Source: Providencia rettgeri
Lineage (GTDB): Bacteria; Pseudomonadota; Gammaproteobacteria; Enterobacterales; Enterobacteriaceae
DNA length: 64,000 bases
Direction of reading: 5' to 3'
NCBI RefSeq assembly: GCF_023205015.1
Contig: NZ_CP096259.1
Coordinates: 62,001 to 126,000, forward strand
The notes beneath the pieces were generated by a model. That model had not been told where the DNA came from. It did not search any database and worked only from the letters and a program-made list of their open reading frames with translations. The first letter of the stretch is position 1; each line of letters opens with the position of its first letter. Positions 8,786 to 16,732 of the stretch are shown here, piece after piece. Position numbers and translations under genes: made by a program.

Positions 8786-9605
8786 GGCACTGTTGCAAAG
8801 TTAGCGATGAGGCAGCCTTTTGTCTTATTCAAAGGCCTTACATTTCAAAAACTCTGCTTACCAGGCGCATTTCGCCCAGGGGATCACCATAATAAAATGC
8901 TGAGGCCTGGCCTTTGCGTAGTGCACGCATCACCTCAATACCTTTGATGGTGGCGTAAGCCGTCTTCATGGATTTAAATCCCAGCGTGGCGCCGATTATC
9001 CGTTTCAGTTTGCCATGATCGCATTCAATCACGTTGTTCCGGTACTTAATCTGTCGGTGTTCAACGTCAGACGGGCACCGGCCTTCGCGTTTGAGCAGAG
9101 CAAGCGCGCGACCATAGGCGGGCGCTTTATCCGTGTTGATGAATCGCGGGATCTGCCACTTCTTCACGTTGTTGAGGATTTTACCCAGAAACCGGTATGC
9201 AGCTTTGCTGTTACGACGGGAGGAGAGATAAAAATCGACAGTGCGGCCCCGGCTGTCGACGGCCCGGTACAGATACGCCCAGCGGCCATTGACCTTCACG
9301 TAGGTTTCATCCATGTGCCACGGGCAAAGATCGGAAGGGTTACGCCAGTACCAGCGCAGCCGTTTTTCCATTTCAGGCGCATAACGCTGAACCCAGCGGT
9401 AAATCGTGGAGTGATCGACATTCACTCCGCGTTCAGCCAGCATCTCCTGCAGCTCACGGTAACTGATGCCGTATTTGCAGTACCAGCGTACGGCCCACAG
9501 AATGATGTCACGCTGAAAATGCCGGCCTTTGAATGGGTTCATGTGCAGCTCCATCAGCAAAAGGGGATGATAAGTTTATCACCACCGACTATTTGCAACA
9601 GTGCC
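8786..9605 (-). mobile_element. IS26, left copy
   Basis: 820 bp with the 14-bp terminal repeats GGCACTGTTGCAAA at 8786 and its complement ending at 9605. Its inner end cuts a resolvase-like gene (9606-9889). Same orientation as the right copy. Confidence 0.97.
8838..9542 (-). CDS. tnpA: IS26 transposase (IS6 family)
   Basis: 234 residues from the usual MNPFKGRHFQRD start (an in-frame upstream Met at 9560 is ignored). DDE core: D in WHMDETYVKV, D in FINTDKAPAYG and E in NNVIECDHGKLK. An N-terminal helix-turn-helix precedes it. It catalyses replicative cointegrate formation and conservative targeted joining between IS26 copies. Confidence 0.97.
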   Translation of the reverse strand: MNPFKGRHFQRDIILWAVRWYCKYGISYRELQEMLAERGVNVDHSTIYRWVQRYAPEMEKRLRWYWRNPSDLCPWHMDETYVKVNGRWAYLYRAVDSRGRTVDFYLSSRRNSKAAYRFLGKILNNVKKWQIPRFINTDKAPAYGRALALLKREGRCPSDVEHRQIKYRNNVIECDHGKLKRIIGATLGFKSMKTAYATIKGIEVMRALRKGQASAFYYGDPLGEMRLVSRVFEM

Positions 9606-9889
9606 TTCAAACCAGTGACAGCATTACTCATTCAATCTTGGAACTCATCAACAATATGTTGATTGATCTTCTGGCAACAATGGCCCGCCTAGACAATGAG
9701 AAACGTATAGAACGTATTAAGCAGGGCCTGGCACGTTCGGGTTACAAACCAACAGGCAAGAAGGCAAATGAGGCTAAACATAAACGAATAAAAGAATTGC
9801 TAGTAGTTGGCAATATGACTAAGGAAGAAATTGCCAAAGCAGTGAATTGTGGAGTTGCAACTGTCTATCGAGTTGCTAAAGTTATCTAA
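9606..9889 (+). pseudogene. C-terminal fragment of a serine recombinase (resolvase)
   Basis: About 94 codons without their own start, cut at the left by IS26. The end has the resolvase helix-turn-helix (MTKEEIAKAVNCGVATVYRV), preceded by the long linker helix (LLATMARLDNEKRIERIKQGLARSGY). The serine catalytic domain is gone. A resolvase remnant next to mph(E) and cut by IS26 is the usual end of the armA-msr(E)-mph(E) region, and suggests the macrolide genes came from a plasmid. Confidence 0.8.
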
Positions 9890-9975
9890 AAGAGGCTTAT
9901 CTCAACGCGCCCCCAATGGGGCACCGCTGCATTCAGGTTACTTCACATAAGAAATTTTATGTTAAATGATTGTTA

Positions 9976-10001
9976 GAAATGCCCCTTGATCGAGGCATTT
10001 T
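9976..10001. terminator. Hairpin between the resolvase fragment and mph(E)
   Basis: GAAATGCC and GGCATTTTC form a stem around a 10-nt loop with a short T-run on the plus strand. It could terminate rightward transcription of the resolvase remnant. Weak as a terminator for mph(E). Confidence 0.35.
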
Positions 10002-10078
10002 CTATAAAGAATACTAAAAACTAATTAAAGCCAACCAAGTTTCAAAACAAGGCAGTTCTCAGCAATCATATTTTTAAA

Positions 10079-10963
10079 TTATATAACTCCCAACTGAGCT
10101 TTTGCTCCAACGATAAGGCTTTCATTTTGAGTTTCTAAGGCAAATAAACCATACATCAAAGGAGAGGCCGCTGCTCTTTCTAAAGTCTGTTCATATAGTT
10201 TATTCCAAACTTTACCCCCTAGTTTTTCATACTCGATGATTAGAGTTTTGAGGCTTTCTTCTCCAAACAAAGTTACATGCCCAGCAAAATCAATCGCTGG
10301 GTCATCTATATGGGCTGTTGACCAATCAATAACGCCTGAAACAGCTCCATCCTTTGAAGCTAGTACATGCCCAGCATATAAATCGCCATGTATAAATTGG
10401 GTGAAATCTGCCCATAGAACATCATTATCCAACCATTTTCTGTAGCGGGTTTCCAATTGCTCACTTATACCAATTTCAGATTTTACTAACTGCAAATTGT
10501 TTGCTATTTCAGGTCTTAAATCTGAAGGTTTCATAATTTTCAAATCATTTTCCCGAACTTCTTTTTCAGGAATACTATGGATTTCAAATAAGGTTTTTGC
10601 CAAAGATGTTATGTATTTCGGGCTATCTTTGTCCATATTCCAAATTATTTCATAGGTTTCAGCATCCAAATTTAAAACAGGATTATCTTTAAGTATGGGA
10701 TAAGCCACTAATTCTGTAGATGAAATTCTCCAATCAGGAACCTCTACAGAAAGATGTTTTTTTACCAATTCTAAAATGCGTTTTTCTTTCTTGATTTGTT
10801 CCCTCATGCCATCACGACGAGGAATACGCAGCAACCATTGTTGCCCCTTTGTATCAAGAGCAAAAACGACCTTAAAATCAATGCCCATTTCATTGAAATT
10901 CATTTTGTCCGTAAGCAACAAGCCGTGTGCTTCAGCAAGTGATTGAATATCTTGAATTGTCAT
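10079..10963 (-). CDS. mph(E): Macrolide 2'-phosphotransferase Mph(E)
   Basis: 294-residue cytosolic kinase that phosphorylates the desosamine 2'-OH of 14- and 15-membered macrolides using GTP. The aminoglycoside-phosphotransferase-like active site is visible: HGDLYAGHVL (catalytic Asp, near residue 195) and GVIDWSTAHIDDP (metal ligand region, near 213). It follows msr(E) after 55 bp on the same strand; the two form the known msr(E)-mph(E) operon. The AT-rich coding sequence differs from the GC-rich integron DNA around it. Confidence 0.96.
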   Translation of the reverse strand: MTIQDIQSLAEAHGLLLTDKMNFNEMGIDFKVVFALDTKGQQWLLRIPRRDGMREQIKKEKRILELVKKHLSVEVPDWRISSTELVAYPILKDNPVLNLDAETYEIIWNMDKDSPKYITSLAKTLFEIHSIPEKEVRENDLKIMKPSDLRPEIANNLQLVKSEIGISEQLETRYRKWLDNDVLWADFTQFIHGDLYAGHVLASKDGAVSGVIDWSTAHIDDPAIDFAGHVTLFGEESLKTLIIEYEKLGGKVWNKLYEQTLERAAASPLMYGLFALETQNESLIVGAKAQLGVI

Positions 10964-11018
10964 TTTTAATTTCCTTTAAAGAGTTCAATAATTAATGTTC
11001 GGATTAGATTGGCTATCA

Positions 11019-12494
11019 TTAACAATCTCTCTCAAAAGTCTTGATGATTTTGTGGTCTTTGATCTCGTAGATAATGTCAGCAATATTATCGACCAATTGC
11101 TTGTCATGAGATACGAAGATAATAGTTCCTGCATAGGACTTCATCATTGTTTCTAATGCGGCAATACTTTTTAGGTCAAGATAGTTTCCTGGTTCATCCA
11201 TAAGCAAAATATTATATTTTCCTAAAAGCATTTTGGATAAAAGCAGTTTGATGATTTCACCTCCCGATAAGTCGGATAAGTTTTTTTGAATATCATTCGC
11301 TCCGATCCCCATTGAAGCCAATACTGCACGAATTTCCGCAACTGTGTACTCGCACTCTTCCTGCATAAAGGAGAGCACAGATTTATGCGTGTTAAATTTA
11401 TATCCTGTTTGTGTAAAGTAGCCAATTTCAGCTTTTGGAGATATGGTTAATCCATCAGCACGTTCTGATATCATTTTTAACAAGGACGTTTTCCCTGTTC
11501 CATTCGATCCAGTTATAGCGACTTTAGCGCCAAGCGGTATTATAAAGTTAGCGTCATCAAAGATAGTACGGCTACCAAATTTTAAGCTCAGACCATCTGC
11601 CGTAATCGGGAACTTATTGTGCAGTTCTAGGGCTGAACTTTGACGAAAACGAATAGAACGCAAATGCTCTGGTGCTTGAATATCTTCTAATGCAGCCAAA
11701 CGCTTTTCCATACTCTTAGCTGCCTGATACAGTTTTCTTTGCTTGGTGCCAGTCATTTTTGCATGCCCAAGTCGTCCAGCACTTTCGGTAGAGTTTTTGG
11801 ATTTTTCTCCTTTTTTCTTATTGTCTAATCGATTAGCTTGCTGGCGTTTTTCTTGCACAGCAGATTCTAATCGCTCCCGTTCCTTCATCATCAGCTCATA
11901 TTCTACGGCTTGGTGTTGTCGCTCTTCTTCTTTTTGACGCAAGTAATCCGAGTAACCACCCCAATATTCCGTAATTTTACCGTCTTTTAACTCCCATATC
12001 TTGTCTACAACCATATCAAGAAAATATCGGTCATGACTGATAACAAGTAATGCTCCATCAAATGCTTTAAGTTGACCAATAAGTAGATCTATTCCATTGA
12101 GATCAAGGTGGCTGGTTGGTTCATCCGCTAGAATGCCATGTACTTGTTGGGAAAATGCGGCAGCAATTTTTGCACGAGTTTCCTCTCCGCCACTCATTGT
12201 GTCGTTTTGTACATTGGAAACACCAAGGCGAGATAACATTGCCCGGTCTTCGACCGTTTCTATTTCGATTCCGCCCAGTTGGCTGATATGTGCAAAATCA
12301 CCAAAACGCTGTAATGTCGCTTCGGCTAAAACAATTTCGCCATTAAGTACTTTGAGTAAACTACTCTTTCCTGCTCCGTTATCACCCACAAGACCAATAC
12401 GGTCATAAGAGTGAATTTCCAATTCATCAATATCCAAAACATCACGCCCAGCATAATCCAAGCGTATGTTTCTCGCTTTAATAATTAAACTCAT
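11019..12494 (-). CDS. msr(E): Msr(E), ABC-F ribosomal protection protein (macrolide/streptogramin B)
   Basis: 491 residues with two ABC cassettes and no membrane segments. It acts on the ribosome, displacing macrolides from the exit tunnel. Cassette 1 has Walker A GDNGAGKSS (near 37), signature MSGGEETR (near 103) and Walker B ILADEPTSHLD. The charged interdomain linker (residues 185-270) is the ABC-F hallmark. Cassette 2 has GSNGTGKTS, LSGGEIIK and LLMDEPGNYLD. First gene of the operon with mph(E). A hairpin with a T-run and a possible leader peptide precede it. Confidence 0.96.
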   Translation of the reverse strand: MSLIIKARNIRLDYAGRDVLDIDELEIHSYDRIGLVGDNGAGKSSLLKVLNGEIVLAEATLQRFGDFAHISQLGGIEIETVEDRAMLSRLGVSNVQNDTMSGGEETRAKIAAAFSQQVHGILADEPTSHLDLNGIDLLIGQLKAFDGALLVISHDRYFLDMVVDKIWELKDGKITEYWGGYSDYLRQKEEERQHQAVEYELMMKERERLESAVQEKRQQANRLDNKKKGEKSKNSTESAGRLGHAKMTGTKQRKLYQAAKSMEKRLAALEDIQAPEHLRSIRFRQSSALELHNKFPITADGLSLKFGSRTIFDDANFIIPLGAKVAITGSNGTGKTSLLKMISERADGLTISPKAEIGYFTQTGYKFNTHKSVLSFMQEECEYTVAEIRAVLASMGIGANDIQKNLSDLSGGEIIKLLLSKMLLGKYNILLMDEPGNYLDLKSIAALETMMKSYAGTIIFVSHDKQLVDNIADIIYEIKDHKIIKTFERDC

Positions 12495-12583
12495 TTTTAT
12501 TTACTCCTGTTTAGCTCTTGAAATTTTTTATGCAGCAAACAGGATTTAGGTGAAAACAAAAGCTAGCATCACAGTGTCCTCCC

Positions 12584-12622
12584 AAAAAAAAAGCTATTCA
12601 TCCACAGGGTGGACAAATAGCT
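12584..12622 (-). terminator. Attenuator-like intrinsic terminator upstream of msr(E)
   Basis: On the minus strand AGCTATTTGTCCA pairs with TGGATGAATAGCT around a 5-nt loop, and a run of nine T follows. This is a strong intrinsic terminator shape about 100 nt before the msr(E) start. Placed between any upstream promoter and the gene, it is a candidate for antibiotic-responsive attenuation. Confidence 0.7.
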
Positions 12623-12646
12623 AGTCAATTAAGTTATAACTGGAAA

Positions 12647-12703
12647 CTATGCACTAAAAGCATACTTATAAATTAAGCATACTTTTACTTTATATATCCG
12701 CAT
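12647..12703 (-). CDS. Possible 18-codon leader peptide ahead of msr(E)
   Basis: A short frame from ATG at 12703 to TAG (12647-12649) encodes MRIYKVKVCLIYKYAFSA. It ends 25 nt before the attenuator stem. The basic, hydrophobic sequence resembles leader peptides that stall macrolide-bound ribosomes. The Shine-Dalgarno is weak and no experimental parallel is known to me, so this is tentative. Confidence 0.3.
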   Translation of the reverse strand: MRIYKVKVCLIYKYAFSA

Positions 12704-12892
12704 ATATTCTTAAAGACACAACAAAAGCCCACCATTATAAAATAGTGTCACTATGCAAATAGTTGTGTCTTAACGAATGCGGATAGAATGCATAAACTTA
12801 CCTAAAAAATAAAATTCAGTTTTATGATAACTTTACTGTTAAAAGAAGTCTAGACAACCTGAGGGATCCCCACAAAATTTCCATTCATACAA

Positions 12893-14077
12893 TCAGCTAT
12901 CAGCCTGTTTGATTACTGCCCAGTCCCACTGAACCACCCACTGTAGTATTTGTTTAAGTCCCTGCTGATAATATTGCCTGCGTATTCGCTGTTTGGGTTC
13001 TTTGCAAAGTAATATCCCAAGGAAATTCAGGGCCAATACCCGCCTATTTTTAACGGTGTTAGCTTGATAACGCAGGTGCAAACCCGCTTTCTCCGCTGCG
13101 CTACCTAGCAGGTAATGAAACCAATTAACCAATGCGGCCAGTAGTAGCAGTATCTCTAAGCGAGATTTCTTCTTGGTACCATGCAAATCGCTACCCAGGC
13201 CATAGCGGTGACTTTTCTGATCACGGAAGCTTTCTTCAATTTGCATTCGGCTACTGTAGCACTTAGCAATTTTATCCGCATACCCATGGCAGTCAGCTAA
13301 GGATGACACCAACAACCATGGTTCCTTATACGTCTTATTTTTATCGCGTTTCAATAGCTTATAACCTTTGCCAACCAGGACGGCCTGCGTTTCATAGTGT
13401 TGTGTTTGGGCAAGCATGATTTTTCCTACACTTTTTGGATCCTTCTTCGCTTGCCGATAAAGCTGATTAACACTGATAAACTTGTCCTGCTCTGCCAATT
13501 TAAGCTTCACATTGCCTCGAACTCTAGCTACATAATGCCATCCCAGCTTACGCACTTGTTTCAGCCATGGAACTTTAAACCCCGCGTCAGTGACAATTAC
13601 GGGCTTACAGTCCTTGGGTAGCATGGCTTTAAGCTGCTTTAAAAACGCCCCGTGTAGGTGTGGGCAGGTATAATCTTCTGCGGCGGCAATCTTCTGTAGC
13701 AGAGTCAACGCTCTACCGTCAGCGGCAATGCTGGCACGCAGGATAAAGTGTCGCTTGGCAGTATCGGCATTGCTCCAGTCAACCAAAATCATCGGCTTAG
13801 TTTTATGGCCAACAATAGAAGCCGTCAGCGCAGCATAAATCAATGGCAGCTCTCGTTGCAGGTTAGGATTATTGAGTAGACGATCTGCCCGTTTGATACT
13901 GACCTTATCTGAAGAGCCAGGCATCGCCCGGCCAATCGCAGTAACGGTGCAACACGCATCCTTTGCCAGGGCGGTTACCGCATCTAGCAAAACCGAAAAT
14001 CGGGCTTTATGCATTGATTTTGGCGTGACAAAGGTGAGGAAATCAGCGAGCATAGCTTTTACATTCATGGTGAGCAT
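12893..14077 (-). CDS. IS4-family transposase (ISEc29-like, the tnpD of Tn1548)
   Basis: 394 residues. Catalytic D in ILVDWSNADT (near 98), D in VIVTDAGFKVPW (near 160), and the IS4 family Y-(2)-R-(3)-E-(6)-K signature in YSSRMQIEESFRDQK (near 277). It lies between msr(E) and armA, the place ISEc29 holds in Tn1548-type regions. The element extends roughly 12850-14140; I could not pair its terminal repeats by eye. It cuts an AI-2E-type transporter fragment on its right. Confidence 0.88.
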   Translation of the reverse strand: MLTMNVKAMLADFLTFVTPKSMHKARFSVLLDAVTALAKDACCTVTAIGRAMPGSSDKVSIKRADRLLNNPNLQRELPLIYAALTASIVGHKTKPMILVDWSNADTAKRHFILRASIAADGRALTLLQKIAAAEDYTCPHLHGAFLKQLKAMLPKDCKPVIVTDAGFKVPWLKQVRKLGWHYVARVRGNVKLKLAEQDKFISVNQLYRQAKKDPKSVGKIMLAQTQHYETQAVLVGKGYKLLKRDKNKTYKEPWLLVSSLADCHGYADKIAKCYSSRMQIEESFRDQKSHRYGLGSDLHGTKKKSRLEILLLLAALVNWFHYLLGSAAEKAGLHLRYQANTVKNRRVLALNFLGILLCKEPKQRIRRQYYQQGLKQILQWVVQWDWAVIKQADS

Positions 14078-14149
14078 CCGCGGTGTGGGAGTTTTGGCGA
14101 ATGATCAGATCAGGAACCGCCATGAATGTTCCCCAATCAACTAACATTT

Positions 14150-14311
14150 TATTTTAACTACAGAATTTCTGGGGATACCTCAGGTGGTTTGCAACTCTTT
14201 GGTTTAATTGGTTTGATTTATGGGCCAATTATTTTTGCGTTAACCATGGTGCTGTTACGGCTTTATACTATTGAGTTTAAAGATTTTCTGGAACGCCAAG
14301 ACAATAGCTAA
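14150..14311 (+). pseudogene. C-terminal fragment of an AI-2E/PerM-family membrane transporter
   Basis: The last about 50 codons of a membrane protein: GGLQLFGLIGLIYGPIIFAL is the conserved end of the AI-2E transporter (UPF0118) family, followed by a hydrophobic helix and FKDFLERQDNS. The 5' part is missing because of the IS4-family element. It is a chromosomal scrap carried along with the armA region. Confidence 0.65.
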
Positions 14312-14524
14312 CAATAAGATTGTTGTACTTTAGCGCTTCGCCCTGCCCATATCGGTATACAGTGCATTTACGGGAGAAAAAACGGCTCAAACAGGAAAAA
14401 ATGAAATGACTGAGTCAGCCGAGAAGAATTTCCCCGCTTATTCGCACCTTCCCTAGATTGCTTTTGAGCCATGCATGCATTTGTTTTTAACCTTCTAAAC
14501 TGTAGTTGAAACCTATCTTTTCCT

Positions 14525-14812
14525 CAAAATATCCTCTATGTTGTCCAAGGAAAAGATAATCCAAAACTTTGGAAAAACATAGTAAGTGTTTCAGAATTGC
14601 ACTTGATAAACGAAACTTCATTACTTAATAATAACTATACAGCATCTATCCGTTATAGAAGTCAGGATACACCAGTAAAAGTAACCCAGAATGAAAATGG
14701 ATATATATTTGAATTTTCTGCACCACAATGGGCTCCAGCCGTTGGACAGAGTTTAGTACTTTTCCAAGAAAATGAGTGCCTTGGAGGCGGAGTTATTTCT
14801 GAAATCCACTAG
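14525..14812 (+). pseudogene. mnmA: C-terminal fragment of MnmA-type tRNA 2-thiouridylase
   Basis: About 95 codons read NILYVVQGKDNPKLW, then RYRSQDTPVKV, and end in the family signature AVGQSLVLF-QENECLGGGVI. This matches the C-terminal beta-barrel domain of MnmA/TrmU, including the final CLGGGxI. The 5' part is missing. The stop codon lies 20 nt inside the 3' end of armA on the other strand, so the two are convergent and overlapping. The AT-rich composition matches armA, suggesting both come from one source genome. Confidence 0.7.
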
Positions 14813-15566
14813 TAATATATACTAACTCATTCCCTATAACCTTCGAATCAAGGATTTTTATCCAACCTTTTGTAAAAGATTCAAACCATAGCTGGTAATT
14901 CTCTTCCATTCCCTTCTCCTTTCCAGATAAAGACTTTATTGGAAAAGATATTACAAAGTTTTGAGTATGAAAAAGCTGTAGGAAATCCAAGATATTTACA
15001 TCTTGCTGTTTTAGCACAGGAAGCATCTTTAAAAGGAATACTACATCATAAGTACCTTTGTAGACATCACTCTCTTTATTCAAAAACCTATACTTTATCG
15101 TCGTCTTTAACTTCCCAATAATGCTACTCAAAAAAGCTATCTCAGCTCTATCAATATCGTATGCATGATATATTATTTTTTCATTTTCATTCCATTGGTA
15201 TAAAGCTAATGGATTGAAGCCACAACCAAAATCTAAAATAGATGAGACATGTTTGATATTTCCAAATACATAAGTGTAAAAGTCATTTAATGTTGCGACT
15301 CTTTCATTCGTCGAAGAATGAATCTTTAGTAAATCTTCTATTGATAACTGCCCCTGATTGTACTTTTTTAATAATTTATCCCAATTAGGATAGGCAGAAT
15401 AGTAAGACCCCCATATTTGATGCAATTTCTTTTTAGAATAATTCTCAACTTCCTTTAATTTATATTTCTTCTCAGAAATGGAAACAACCTTTTCAACAAT
15501 ATCTGAATCAAGGTTTTCGTACTTTTTTGATTCAAGTATCTTCTTAACAACATCATTCTTATCCAT
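14793..15566 (-). CDS. armA: ArmA, 16S rRNA m7G1405 methyltransferase
   Basis: 257 residues from the MDKNDVVKKIL start; an upstream in-frame Met at 15635 would add 23 residues not found in ArmA. It methylates N7 of G1405 in 16S rRNA, blocking gentamicin, amikacin, tobramycin and other 4,6-disubstituted deoxystreptamines. The SAM-binding motif SILDFGCGFNPLAL is near residue 105 and YHAYDIDRAEI follows. Very AT-rich. Flanked by an IS903-like fragment and ISCR1 upstream and the IS4-family element downstream, as in Tn1548. Confidence 0.97.
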   Translation of the reverse strand: MDKNDVVKKILESKKYENLDSDIVEKVVSISEKKYKLKEVENYSKKKLHQIWGSYYSAYPNWDKLLKKYNQGQLSIEDLLKIHSSTNERVATLNDFYTYVFGNIKHVSSILDFGCGFNPLALYQWNENEKIIYHAYDIDRAEIAFLSSIIGKLKTTIKYRFLNKESDVYKGTYDVVFLLKMLPVLKQQDVNILDFLQLFHTQNFVISFPIKSLSGKEKGMEENYQLWFESFTKGWIKILDSKVIGNELVYITSGFQK

Positions 15567-15835
15567 TTGAAAGAACCTACAAGTTAAGTATTTGATAGGA
15601 ACTGTCATTTCGGGTTTTTTGCGGTTTCGGGTCAAAATTCGGTTTTTCCCCCGAACTACGACTGTTTTCGCACCCCGAACAACTAATCCAATCAGAATTT
15701 TCCGGCAACGCCGACTCTAAGAAGTGTAATTCCAGTCCATTTCTGCCGTCAACCCCTGATTCGCGTTAATGCGACAAAGCTCAAACACATAACTCCCCCA
15801 CGAAGCCATATAAACTCCGATTTCGAGGTGTTATC

Positions 15836-16732
15836 GGCGTTGTTGACCAAATCCGTCGCTGGATGGCCGTTCCCCAACCCGTTGATACCACTCAATTCAC
15901 TGGCTGGCGAACAGGCATACCAAGCCCTATCAGCTTGTTCATCACCTTCACGCCAGCCAGGATTTCGCCCACCTGGGCGTTGTAGTTCCGCAGGCTCAGC
16001 GTTGGCCCGATGAGTTGCTTGAACCGGTACATGGCGGTCTCGGCTATCGAGCGCTGGTGATAGCCGGAGTCTTTCTTCCATTGCTTCAGTTCACCGGCCT
16101 TGAGCGCCGTCACCGCCTCGTTGCGGGGATGGCCTTCCTCCCACGGTGCCGCATTTTTTCTCGGCGGTATGGTGGCTTTCGCCCCCTTTTTCTTCAGTAG
16201 CGCATGACAGGCCTTGGTGTCATACGCACCATCGGCGCTGACCTGTTTTATCTTGCGTCGTAAGGGGTTGAGCAACGTCGGTAACACCTCGTTATCCGCC
16301 ACCGTCTCCAGGCTGACTTCGGCAGCGATGACCGCATGGGTTGTGGCATCCACCGCCAAGTGGAGCTTGCGCCACACTCGTCGCTTCTCCTTGCCGTGTT
16401 TGCGAATTTTCCATTCGCCTTCGCCATAGACCTTGAGGCCGGTGGCATCAATGACCAAGTGAGCCACCGGGCCTTGGCTGGGGAGGCGGTACTTGATGTC
16501 GACGGTCTTGGCGCGCTTGCTGATACAGCTATAGTCCGGCGACTGCAAAGGCACCGCCATCAGTTGGAACAACGAGTTAATGAAGCCTTCTAGCGCCCGC
16601 AGCGGCAACTTGAACAAGCCTTTTAGCATCAGGGCCGTCTCAATGGCGGTGTCACTGTAGTGGAAACCTCTCCCTCGGCGGCCATGGTGGACCAGGCAAT
16701 GCCACTGCTTAATGGCTTGTTCGTCCATCCAG
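15836..16732 (-). mobile_element. IS903-group (IS5 family) element, 5' end cut by ISCR1
   Basis: The surviving left terminus GGCGTTGTTGACCAAATCC resembles the IS903 terminal repeat. The right end is lost: sequence changes to the ISCR1 oriIS end (GGGTATAGG) at 16733. It occupies the place of the truncated tnpU/ISEc28 element upstream of armA in Tn1548. The 270 bp between it and armA (15567-15835) hold no gene I can support. Confidence 0.75.
15892..16728 (-). pseudogene. IS903-like transposase, N-terminally truncated
   Basis: Reads 278 residues; IS903 transposase has 307, and about 28 N-terminal residues are missing through the ISCR1 junction. The DDE motif is intact: D in HLVIDATGLKVYG, D in SADGAYDTKAC, E in RSIAETAMYRFK. 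The Met at 16728 aligns with the internal LDESAI region of IS903, so it is not the true start. Confidence 0.8.
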
